A stretch of 64,000 bases of DNA from Anaerotruncus sp. G3(2012) (GTDB lineage: Bacteria > Bacillota > Clostridia > Oscillospirales > Ruminococcaceae), in contig NZ_KE159668.1 of the NCBI RefSeq assembly GCF_000403395.2, positions 246,280-310,279 on the forward strand, read 5' to 3'. Positions 17,442 to 25,465 of the stretch are shown here, one piece after another. Numbering within the stretch: position 1 is the stretch's first letter; every line of letters begins with the position of its first letter. The position numbers and the translations under genes were made by a program. The notes beneath the pieces are model-generated. The model worked only from the letters and a program-made list of their open reading frames with translations. It was not told the origin of the DNA and searched no databases.

Positions 17442-18572
17442 ATGGAAGCCTATCTTGACAACGCCGCGACTACCCGGGTCTGTGATGCGGCGGCAGACGC
17501 TGCCCTCCGGATGATGCGGGAGTGCTATGGGAACCCGTCCTCCCTGCATCGGATGGGTGCCAGTTCCGCGCGGGAGCTGGCGCAGGCGCGGGAAGCTGCC
17601 GCCGGGCTGCTGGGGTGTCAGGGCGAATGTATCTGTTTCACCTCGGGCGGCAGTGAAGCCAACAATCTGGCGGTTTTCGGCGCGGCAAACGCCAAAATCC
17701 GCCGCGGCAGAAAGCTGGTCACCACGGCCGCGGAGCATTCTTCGGTCTCCGCAGCGATGAAGCGTCTGGAGGAGACCGGCTGGACGGTGGCCTGGGTGAG
17801 GCCCGGCCCATCGGGTGGGATTGACCCTCAGGCGGTCGCTGATGCGGTTGATGGGGAAACCACCCTGGTCAGCATGATGATGGTCAATAACGAGACCGGC
17901 GCGCGATTCCCGGTCGAGCGGGCCGCGCAGCTCATCCACGCGAAAAACCCCCAGACGCTGATCCACTGCGATGGGGTACAGGCGTTCGGAAAATTGCCGC
18001 TCAAGGTTGCCCGGACCGAAATTGACCTGATGAGCGTCAGCGGGCACAAAATCTGTGCGCCGAAGGGCAGTGGCGCGCTCTACATCCGGCGGGGGGTGCG
18101 GATTCTGCCGCTGATCTATGGCGGCGGACAGGAACGCGGCCTGCGTTCCGGCACCGAAAGCCTGCCCATGATCGCCGCATTCGGCGCAGCATGCGGTCAG
18201 CTCGCCGGGCAGGTGCAGAAAAATCTCGCACATGCGCAGGAGCTGAAAGCCCATCTGCTCAAGCGGGTGGAACAGATTCCCGGGGTACAGGTCAACTCGC
18301 CGGACGATGGTTCCCCCTATATCATCAACCTTTCGGTCCCCGGCTACCGCTCGGAAACCATGCTCCATTTTCTCGAAAGCCGGGGTGTCTATGTTTCGAG
18401 CGGTTCTGCCTGCTCAAAAGGGGCGTCCAGCCCGGTGCTGGCCGCAATGGGGCTGCCCCCCGCAGTGATCGACAGCGCCCTGCGGGTCAGCCTGATCTAC
18501 GACACCACCCCCGGTCAGATCGACCGTTTTGCCGATGCACTCGAAGAGGGGATCGCTTCGGTGGCGCATTAG
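17442..18572 (+). CDS. Cysteine desulfurase (NifS/IscS-type)
   Basis: 376 residues. The PLP lysine is K203 in SVSGHK and the sulfur-carrying cysteine is C324 in SSGSACSKG; EHSSV and DNAATT motifs are also in place. It takes sulfur from cysteine and passes it on as persulfide. Because thiI is the next gene (324 bp on), the likely acceptor is ThiI for 4-thiouridine in tRNA, as with the dedicated NifS-like partner in Bacillus; this is inference from position. An Fe-S cluster role cannot be excluded. Confidence 0.95.
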   Translation: MEAYLDNAATTRVCDAAADAALRMMRECYGNPSSLHRMGASSARELAQAREAAAGLLGCQGECICFTSGGSEANNLAVFGAANAKIRRGRKLVTTAAEHSSVSAAMKRLEETGWTVAWVRPGPSGGIDPQAVADAVDGETTLVSMMMVNNETGARFPVERAAQLIHAKNPQTLIHCDGVQAFGKLPLKVARTEIDLMSVSGHKICAPKGSGALYIRRGVRILPLIYGGGQERGLRSGTESLPMIAAFGAACGQLAGQVQKNLAHAQELKAHLLKRVEQIPGVQVNSPDDGSPYIINLSVPGYRSETMLHFLESRGVYVSSGSACSKGASSPVLAAMGLPPAVIDSALRVSLIYDTTPGQIDRFADALEEGIASVAH

Positions 18573-18593
18573 AAGGTACGCGGGCCTTTTTCG

Positions 18594-18627
18594 GAGGGGG
18601 GCTTTTTCACTTGCAAAAAGCCCCCTC
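18594..18627. terminator. Hairpin terminator within an intergenic repeat
   Basis: GAGGGGGGCTTTTT and CAAAAAGCCCCCTC form a long stem with loop CACTTG. A related sequence occurs inverted at about 42752-42785, so this hairpin belongs to a repeat family. Confidence 0.7.
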
Positions 18628-18732
18628 TTGGCTCTGACTAAAAGTCGGAGCCAATTCACCCCCAAAATGCGCTTCTCAGGCGGGCACCCGGCGTCCAGTC
18701 AGGTGTTCCTCCGCGTGCGCGCGGCGGAGGCC

Positions 18733-18850
18733 CTGCGATTTTTTTCAAAAAATTGAGTAAAACTTTCGTTTGATACCTTGCTTTATAATGGACCAAAAGT
18801 TTCGCCAGCCTTTTCAAAGGCTGCGGATTCCAAAGGCAGGGCCTTTGGCC
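18733..18850. repeat. Intergenic repeat copy (ACCAAAAGTTTCG family)
   Basis: Two modules are seen. 18733-18775 is close to the inverse of 42570-42600. 18791-18850 begins GACCAAAAGTTTCG and carries a CAGCCTTTTCAAAGGCTG palindrome; it corresponds to copies at 35046-35103 and 42826-42870. The repeats fill most of the gap between the cysteine desulfurase and thiI. Confidence 0.65.
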
Positions 18851-18896
18851 GCGCTTCGCAAAGCGTGGAACTCTTTTTAGAAAGGGAAACCATAAG

Positions 18897-20063
18897 ATGA
18901 AAGAACTGATCCTGCTCAAATGCGGCGAGCTGGCCCTGAAAGGGCTGAACCGCCGGATGTTCGAGGATGCACTGATGCGCAACTGCCGCAGACGGCTCGA
19001 GCCGCTCGGGAAATTTAAAATCCGTTCCTCCCAGTCGACCATCTATGTCGAGCCGCAGGAGGAGGGGGTTGATCTGGACGAGGCGGTCGACCGGCTGCTC
19101 AAGGTGTTCGGTGTGGCAGCGCTCACCCGATCGGCGGTGGTCGAAAAGTCGTTTGACGCGATCAGGCAGTCTGCGCCCGCCTACCTCGCGGACGATCTCG
19201 GGCGTGCCCGGACCTTCAAAGTCGAAGCCAAACGGTCGGACAAATCGTTCCCAATGAAATCCCCCGAACTCTGCAACGAACTCGGCGGGGTTCTGCTCGA
19301 GGCGTTCCCGCATCTGGCGGTGGACGTGCACCAGCCGGATGTGACTGTCTATGTCGAAATCCGGGAGGCGGGCGCCTACCTGCATGCAGACCAGCTCCAC
19401 GGTGCGGGCGGCCTGCCGGTGGGCACCTCGGGGAGGGCCTGCCTGCTGATCTCAGGCGGGATCGACAGCCCGGTCGCCGGGTATATGATGGCCAAGCGCG
19501 GCCTGCAGGTGATGGCGGTGCATTTTGTCAGCCCGCCCTATACCAGCGAACACGCGCTCGAGAAGGTCAAGACCCTCTGCAAAAAGCTGACCCCCTACTG
19601 TGGGCGGGTCCGGCTGGCGGTCGTTCCGTTCACAAGGATGCAGGAGGCGATCCGGGATAACTGCCCCGAAGAGCTGTTTACCGTCATCATGCGCCGGTAT
19701 ATGATGAAGCTGGCTGAGCGGGTCGCGCAGGAGAACGAATGCGGTGCGCTGATTACCGGCGAGAGCGTGGCGCAGGTCGCAAGCCAGACGATTCAGGCGA
19801 TCGCCTGCACCGACGTGGCCTGCCAGATGCCGGTGCTCCGTCCGGTGATCGGGATGGACAAGGATGAGATCGTCAAAATCGCCTACCGGATCGATACGTT
19901 TGAAACCTCGATCCTCCCGTATGAGGACTGCTGCACCGTTTTTACCCCGCGGCATCCCAGAACCAAGCCGCGCCTGGAGATGGTGCTGAAAGCGGAGCAG
20001 GCGATGGACGAACAGCTTCTGGAAGAGGCGTTCGCGGGGATCGAATATTGCAACATTGGATGA
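18897..20063 (+). CDS. thiI: tRNA 4-thiouridine synthase ThiI (no rhodanese domain)
   Basis: 388 residues: N-terminal ferredoxin-like/THUMP region (~1-165), then the PP-loop ATP-binding motif SGGIDSP (~185) and the C-terminal EDCCTVFTPRHPRTKP block. It adenylates and thiolates U8 of tRNA and can supply sulfur for thiazole. The C-terminal rhodanese domain of the E. coli form is absent, as is usual in Firmicutes, so it depends on a dedicated cysteine desulfurase, most likely the upstream gene. A GAAAGGG site precedes the ATG. Confidence 0.95.
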   Translation: MKELILLKCGELALKGLNRRMFEDALMRNCRRRLEPLGKFKIRSSQSTIYVEPQEEGVDLDEAVDRLLKVFGVAALTRSAVVEKSFDAIRQSAPAYLADDLGRARTFKVEAKRSDKSFPMKSPELCNELGGVLLEAFPHLAVDVHQPDVTVYVEIREAGAYLHADQLHGAGGLPVGTSGRACLLISGGIDSPVAGYMMAKRGLQVMAVHFVSPPYTSEHALEKVKTLCKKLTPYCGRVRLAVVPFTRMQEAIRDNCPEELFTVIMRRYMMKLAERVAQENECGALITGESVAQVASQTIQAIACTDVACQMPVLRPVIGMDKDEIVKIAYRIDTFETSILPYEDCCTVFTPRHPRTKPRLEMVLKAEQAMDEQLLEEAFAGIEYCNIG

Positions 20064-20115
20064 AGCTCCCGGCAGGACAGAACAGATGGGGAGCCGAAAC
20101 AGGGAGGCTGACGAT

Positions 20116-23100
20116 TTGATAGCGGAAATCATCGGTGTAGGACAGGCGCTGCTCGACGGGCAGACGCTGGATACGGTTGCAGACCTGATTGCGGAGCAGC
20201 TGGAGGGCTGCGGCGTACAGACCGAAGATGTCTGTGCGGCTGGCAGCGATCCGGTCAGATTGCGCGGCGCGATCGGTCGGGCGATCGGACGCAGCGACAT
20301 CGTGGTATTGGTTGGGGGGCTTGGGATGACCCCTGCCGACATCTCAAAAGAAACGGTCTGCGCAGGGCTTGGGCGGCGTCTGGTGCTGCATGAGGAGAGC
20401 CAGCGCAGAATCCGGGAAGCCTACCTGCACGCGGGGCGGCAGATGCCCCAGCAGGCGGTCAAGCTGGCGATGATGCCCGAACAGTCGATCGTCTTTCCGG
20501 GCGTCAAGGGGGTTACCCCCGGATGCGCGATCTCGGCCGGGCGGCAGTTCCTTCTGATGATCCCCGATAACCCGGACGAGTTCCTGCCGATGTTCCACAA
20601 GAGCATTGTGCCGTATCTGTCCAGATTTTCCCCGGCGGCGGTTTTTACCAGGACCCTCAGCCTGTTCGGGATCGAAGAAGCCGAGCTGCGCACCCTGCTT
20701 GAGGGATACTTGGATTCCGAAAATCCAAAGGTCGAGCTGTTCCCGTCCAATGGCGAATTTCTGGTGCGGATCACCGCGAACGCCGAAAACAAGGAGGAGG
20801 CTGCCGAACTGCTGAACCCGGTGCTGTTTGAAATCCGGGCAGTTCTCGGAGGCAGTGTCTACGGGGTGGATGTGCAGGGCGGGCTGCCCGCAGCCACCGC
20901 TGCGCTGCTGCAGGAACGCGGGATACAGGTGAATGTGGGGGAATCGGGCACCAATGGCCTGCTCGCTGACCTGCTCACCGGGCAGTCGGACGGTCGGGTG
21001 GTCGCCTACAGCGTGTCGGCCTATGCGAGCCATGTCAAAAAAGACGCCCTCGGCATCCCGGACAAGGTGCTGAAAAGATACAGCCCGGTCAGCGAGCAGA
21101 TCGCGGTACATATGGCGCATGGGGCATTGCAGCAGGAGAACGCCGCGTTTGGGGTGGCGGTCACCTGCAATACCGCCCTGCGCGGCGAGGACCCCAAAAA
21201 GAACGGCCTGCTTTATGCGGCGGTCTGCGACGGCAAACAGGTCTGGGTGCGGCGGGTCCTCCTGCCGCAGGATAGTTCGGGGGATTACGTGCGTCACATG
21301 GCCGCGATGCATACCCTCAACCTGCTGCGGCTCTGTGCGGGGACGTCCGGCTGTCCGGGCGGCATCCCGGTTGATGAAGCGCTTGATCCCAAATTTGCCC
21401 TGCCGAAACAGGAAAATGCATTTGTCTCCGCCCGGAAATGGGAGAGCGGCAGCAAACCCGCACCAGTGCTTCCATCCCAAAACCGCGCATGGTATGCGGC
21501 AGTCTTCCCGGTGAAAGGGGATACTCCCGGCGCGGTGTTCCGCAAGCTGCTTCTTCTGGCCGCACTGGTGGTCTTTCTCGGATCGGCCGCGTTCCTGATC
21601 CACTACTACCTGTCCGGCAGGTCCAACGCCGCCCTCTATGACGAGCTGAGACAGGTCTATCTCACCGGGGCGGACGATCAGCAGGCGGAAGAGGCGGTCG
21701 CCCGCGGGAAGTTCCCGGCAGGGTACCAGAGCAAATTCCTGAACCTTTACCAAACCAACGAGGACCTGGTGGGGTGGCTTTCGGTGGGGAAAAACCTGTT
21801 CAGCTATCCGGTGGTGCAGGCGGACGACAACGAACGCTATCTCAATACAAATTTCCAAAACAAGTCCAGCCGGTACGGGACTCCGATGCTGGATGCGGGC
21901 AACAGCCTCGCGTCCGAATCGGACAACTACCTGATCTATGGGCACAACATGTCCGACGGGCAGATGTTCGCCGGATTGACCCGTTATAAACCTGCGGAAG
22001 GCGGGCTGGACTTCCTGAATGCTAACCCGACCATCTCGTTTGCGGATGTTTATGAGGACAACGAATATGAGATTGTGTCGGTGTTTATCACCAATGTGAC
22101 CGACAAATATGGCGACGTGTTCTACTACAACGACTATCAGGACCTGAGCGACCCTGCCCGGTTTATCGAATTTACCGAAGAGGTCACCGCCCGGTCGTTC
22201 TACACTTCGGACATTGCAATCCAGCCGGGCGACCGGTTCCTCACTCTTTCAACCTGCTCCTATGAGTACGGGCCAAAATCCCGGGATGCGGATGTGAGGA
22301 CAGTTGTTGTTGCCCGCCGCTTGCGGGATGGGGAATCCCCGTCCGCCTCCTATGCGCTGAATCCCTCCCCGCGGATGCCCTCCGGCTTCACCGACCATCA
22401 GGGCGGGCAGTCGGCCCCGCAGGATGCGGACAGCATCCCTTCTTCCGGCAATGCGGCGGATGTGATCGACGCACTTGCGCCGGTCGTGGACCCCGATTCG
22501 CTCGACGACCACGAATACAGCGCCTATGCGGCTTACGAGTCGATCAAGCAGGCGCTGGTTGATGCGGAGCAGGCTGCGAAAGCTACCCGGCAGGCCGCAC
22601 AGAAGGCCGCGTCCGCAGCGGATGAAGCTTCCGCACAGAGTGAAGCCGAAAAGGCGGCACTGGAGATGAAAAAGGCCGAGGACGCCTATTGGCGGATCGC
22701 GGACCATGTCGGGGTGCTCAACGACCTTCGGGAGGAGCGTTCGACCGAATACATCGAAAGTATCTGCGAGCGTGCGCAGGCCGCACTTGTGCAGGCGGAG
22801 GCATACCGCGACGCCAGCAGCCAGAGCGCGGCACAGGCCGGGCAGACCGGCGGTGGCGCACCGGTCGCCTCGATGGAGGTGGCCAGTTCCGCGCCATCAG
22901 CGGGCAGTTCTGCACCGGCACCGAGTTCCACGCCTGCGCCGAGCAGTTCCGCACCGGCCCTGTCCAGTTCTGCGCCAGCGCCGGGCAGCTCTGTACCGGC
23001 ACCATCCAGTTCCGCGCCTGCGCCGAGCAGCTCTGTACCGGTATCGTCCAGTTCCGCGCCAGCGCCGAGCAGCTCCGCACCGGCACCATCCAGTTCCGCG

Positions 23101-24477
23101 CCCGCGCCGAGCAGCTCCGCACCGGCACCATCCAGTTCTACGCCTGCACCGAGCAGCTCCAGGCCGGTACCATCCAGCTCTGTCCCCGTAAAACCGGTGG
23201 TCAGCAGCTCGAGCCGGGAGGATGTCGCTGCCCGCAACAAGGAGGCGCTGGAAAAGACCGAGGAATATCAGCAGACCCTCGACGATGTGGTTTCGGACGC
23301 GCGGGAGGTGCGGGAGATCGCGCGGGATGCCTCGGACGAAGCCTATGACGCCAAGACCGCCAAAGCGGTGCGTACCGCTGCCGACCGGATCGAGGATGCA
23401 CTCGAAGAGATCCGCTCCCTCTGCGGGGAGGTGGAGGACACCTCAGACGGATTGAAAACCCTTTATCAGCGGACCAACCTCCAGCAGACCCGGGAGGCTG
23501 TTCAGGATGCGGCGGATATCCTGGAGGTTTTGGAGGAGTACGAATCCGAGGTCGAGGAACTTTGGGTCGACGCGGATAACAAGGCGTACAAGCTGGAAAA
23601 TGAGCCATCCAGTTCCGCGTCCTCCTCTTCCAGCGGTTCTTCTTCCGGCAGTTCTTCGAAAGGGGACGAGGACGATGAGGACGATGAGGACGATGAGGAC
23701 GGCCGCCCGAACAGTGCCGGGGAACTGACCATCTCGATCAGCGGGAAAAAGACCACCGGCTCCGCCTCCGAGATCGTCCAGCAGGTGGTGATGGCGGAAA
23801 TGGGCAGCTCGTTCAACGACGAAGCGATCAAGGCGCAGGCGGTCGCCGCATACAGCTATATCCTCCACCAGAACCGGGGCGGGACGATCCCTGCGTTGGG
23901 GGTCAAGACCCCAAACGACCGGATGAAAAAACTGGTGGATTCGGTGATTGGCGAGGCGGTCTATTACAACGGCAGCCTTGCATTTACCCCGTTCTATGCC
24001 ACCAGTGCTGGTATCACCGTCTCTTCGGAGGACACCTGGGGCGGCTCCTATCCATATCTGGTCTCGGTGGACAGCAGTGTTGACGAGCAGGCCGGCGGCT
24101 ACGAACGGACAGTGACTATGAGTACCAGCAAGGTTGCCGAGCGGATCAAAAAGATATTGAAAGAGGACATCTACGATTACAGCGACGACCCCGAAGACTG
24201 GATCGAGATTTTGAGCTACAGCAAGGGCGGCAAGTATGTCCGCAAGGTGCGGATCGGCAAAGACGAGGTCAGCGGCCGGTACATGCGCGAGAATGTGTTT
24301 GGCCTGCGTTCGGCAGCGTTCGAAGTGGTCTGCGACGGCGATTCCTTCCAGTTTACCACCTATGGCTATGGACATGGGGTTGGAATGAGCCAGACCGGCG
24401 CGAATCTTTACGCTGCAAAAGGCTGGGATTACGTTGACATCCTGACTCACTATTACCCTGGGACTACCGTAAAGTAA
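20116..24477 (+). CDS. CinA-like / class B sortase / SpoIID fusion protein (1453 residues)
   Basis: The chosen start is TTG at 20116, 8 bp after AGGGAGG; a longer frame opens at 20056. Residues ~1-255 resemble the CinA N-terminal region (VGGLGMTPADISKE). Residues ~258-420 resemble the CinA amidase domain: S277 and K308 of the Ser-Lys pair are kept, but the usual TGxAGP loop is altered. One membrane helix lies at ~478-500. Outside it is a class B sortase with H610, C714 (LSTC) and R728. Then come an Ala-rich helical region (~799-908), a Ser/Pro/Ala repeat (~924-1033), a second helical region, an acidic tract, and a SpoIID domain (~1203-1453) with E1228 and GHGVGMSQTGA. The protein should be inner-membrane bound, CinA part inside, sortase and peptidoglycan-cleaving part outside. 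Substrates are unknown. Confidence 0.9.
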   Translation: MIAEIIGVGQALLDGQTLDTVADLIAEQLEGCGVQTEDVCAAGSDPVRLRGAIGRAIGRSDIVVLVGGLGMTPADISKETVCAGLGRRLVLHEESQRRIREAYLHAGRQMPQQAVKLAMMPEQSIVFPGVKGVTPGCAISAGRQFLLMIPDNPDEFLPMFHKSIVPYLSRFSPAAVFTRTLSLFGIEEAELRTLLEGYLDSENPKVELFPSNGEFLVRITANAENKEEAAELLNPVLFEIRAVLGGSVYGVDVQGGLPAATAALLQERGIQVNVGESGTNGLLADLLTGQSDGRVVAYSVSAYASHVKKDALGIPDKVLKRYSPVSEQIAVHMAHGALQQENAAFGVAVTCNTALRGEDPKKNGLLYAAVCDGKQVWVRRVLLPQDSSGDYVRHMAAMHTLNLLRLCAGTSGCPGGIPVDEALDPKFALPKQENAFVSARKWESGSKPAPVLPSQNRAWYAAVFPVKGDTPGAVFRKLLLLAALVVFLGSAAFLIHYYLSGRSNAALYDELRQVYLTGADDQQAEEAVARGKFPAGYQSKFLNLYQTNEDLVGWLSVGKNLFSYPVVQADDNERYLNTNFQNKSSRYGTPMLDAGNSLASESDNYLIYGHNMSDGQMFAGLTRYKPAEGGLDFLNANPTISFADVYEDNEYEIVSVFITNVTDKYGDVFYYNDYQDLSDPARFIEFTEEVTARSFYTSDIAIQPGDRFLTLSTCSYEYGPKSRDADVRTVVVARRLRDGESPSASYALNPSPRMPSGFTDHQGGQSAPQDADSIPSSGNAADVIDALAPVVDPDSLDDHEYSAYAAYESIKQALVDAEQAAKATRQAAQKAASAADEASAQSEAEKAALEMKKAEDAYWRIADHVGVLNDLREERSTEYIESICERAQAALVQAEAYRDASSQSAAQAGQTGGGAPVASMEVASSAPSAGSSAPAPSSTPAPSSSAPALSSSAPAPGSSVPAPSSSAPAPSSSVPVSSSSAPAPSSSAPAPSSSAPAPSSSAPAPSSSTPAPSSSRPVPSSSVPVKPVVSSSSREDVAARNKEALEKTEEYQQTLDDVVSDAREVREIARDASDEAYDAKTAKAVRTAADRIEDALEEIRSLCGEVEDTSDGLKTLYQRTNLQQTREAVQDAADILEVLEEYESEVEELWVDADNKAYKLENEPSSSASSSSSGSSSGSSSKGDEDDEDDEDDEDGRPNSAGELTISISGKKTTGSASEIVQQVVMAEMGSSFNDEAIKAQAVAAYSYILHQNRGGTIPALGVKTPNDRMKKLVDSVIGEAVYYNGSLAFTPFYATSAGITVSSEDTWGGSYPYLVSVDSSVDEQAGGYERTVTMSTSKVAERIKKILKEDIYDYSDDPEDWIEILSYSKGGKYVRKVRIGKDEVSGRYMRENVFGLRSAAFEVVCDGDSFQFTTYGYGHGVGMSQTGANLYAAKGWDYVDILTHYYPGTTVK
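22885..23215 (+). repeat. In-gene Ser/Pro/Ala-coding tandem repeat
   Basis: About 16 imperfect 21-bp units encode variants of APAPSSS. Alternate units differ at third positions in a regular way (GCGCCGAGCAGC against GCACCATCCAGT), giving a 42-bp higher-order period. It forms a flexible wall-spanning stalk between the sortase and SpoIID parts, and is a likely site of length variation between strains. Confidence 0.85.
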
Positions 24478-24484
24478 ACAGATG

Positions 24485-24520
24485 GCCGCCGGTGCACATA
24501 TTGTGCACCGGCGGCAGTGT
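24485..24520. terminator. Bidirectional terminator
   Basis: A perfect 13-bp stem, GCCGCCGGTGCAC with its inverse, around ATATT, followed by AGTGTTTTG. It separates the fusion gene (plus) from the recombinase gene (minus). Confidence 0.85.
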
Positions 24521-24597
24521 TTTGCAGTCCGAAACCGTCTTAGAGCCTGTTTGAGAACGGAGGAAAAGGCGACGGTTTCGATTGCCCAAGTGGGCTT

Positions 24598-25224
24598 TTA
24601 AAGCGTACAGAGTTCTTTTTCCAGATCGAAGGTATCTTCGTTCTTCCAACGATAGAGCGTCCGACGGCTGACCCCGAGCTGTGTGCTTGCCTGGCTCGCG
24701 GAAATCCGGTTTTCACACCATGCCAGGAATACCGGGTGATCCCGCAGCGCCTGCTTTCCGGTGGGCCTGCCGAACTTCACCCCGCGCATCTGGGCGGCGG
24801 CAATCCCTTCGTGCTGGCGGCGCCGGATGTTCTGCCGCTCGTTTTCCGCCACAAACGAGAGAAGCTGCAATACAAGATCGGAGATCAGTGTACCGAGCAG
24901 GTCGCGGTTTTGCCGGGTATCGAGCAGCGGCATGTCGAGCACCACAATATCTACCTCAAGGTCATGGGTGATCCTGCGCCATTGTTCCAGAATCTCGCTG
25001 TAGTTACGGCCTAGGCGGTCGATGCTGCACACGATCAGCAGGTCCCCCTTTTTGAGCCGGCACATCAGCTGGTGATAGGCCGGACGGTTGAAATCCCGGC
25101 CGCTTTGTTTGTCAATAAAGATGTTTTGTGGGAGAATCTGGAACCGCCCGTTCATCGAGATCATCTGTCGGTCCTCATACTGGCTTTTGGATGAGACGCG
25201 GGCATAGCCGTAGGTATTGTTCAT
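24598..25224 (-). CDS. Serine recombinase (resolvase/invertase type)
   Basis: 208 residues from the ATG at 25224, which follows AAAGGATGG. The catalytic domain starts YGYARVSS (S11 as nucleophile) and has the arginine-rich region with CSIDRLGRNYSEI and the E helix ENERQNIRRRQHEGI. A C-terminal helix-turn-helix ends the protein (ASQASTQLGVSRRTLYRW). It cuts and rejoins DNA at short crossover sites. No partner transposase or obvious res/inversion site is next to it, so it is an orphan, perhaps a remnant of a mobile element or a domesticated invertase. Confidence 0.9.
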   Translation of the reverse strand: MNNTYGYARVSSKSQYEDRQMISMNGRFQILPQNIFIDKQSGRDFNRPAYHQLMCRLKKGDLLIVCSIDRLGRNYSEILEQWRRITHDLEVDIVVLDMPLLDTRQNRDLLGTLISDLVLQLLSFVAENERQNIRRRQHEGIAAAQMRGVKFGRPTGKQALRDHPVFLAWCENRISASQASTQLGVSRRTLYRWKNEDTFDLEKELCTL

Positions 25225-25394
25225 CGTTGTTCCATCCTTTCTCAATACGCAGCCGGCCCTGCGCATCCGCGCAGCCGGCTTTATGTCTACGGCTGTTCAC
25301 TTGCGCAGCGGGCTTTTTACCGCCTGCGAAAGCAGCCGCCAGCCTCCATTCTGTGTATCAAAATTCCAAAGGAAAAAATGGAATTCACGAAAAA

Positions 25395-25433
25395 ACGGTC
25401 ACCGCATCCCATTTATCGGGATGCGATGACCGT
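25395..25433. terminator. Bidirectional terminator of secA
   Basis: ACGGTCA-CGCATCCC pairs with GGGATGCG-TGACCGT around ATTTAT with one internal mismatch; the minus strand continues with a TTTTTT run. Confidence 0.8.
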
Positions 25434-25465
25434 CCGGTTTTTATCTTTCGAGCTCTTTATGCCCT

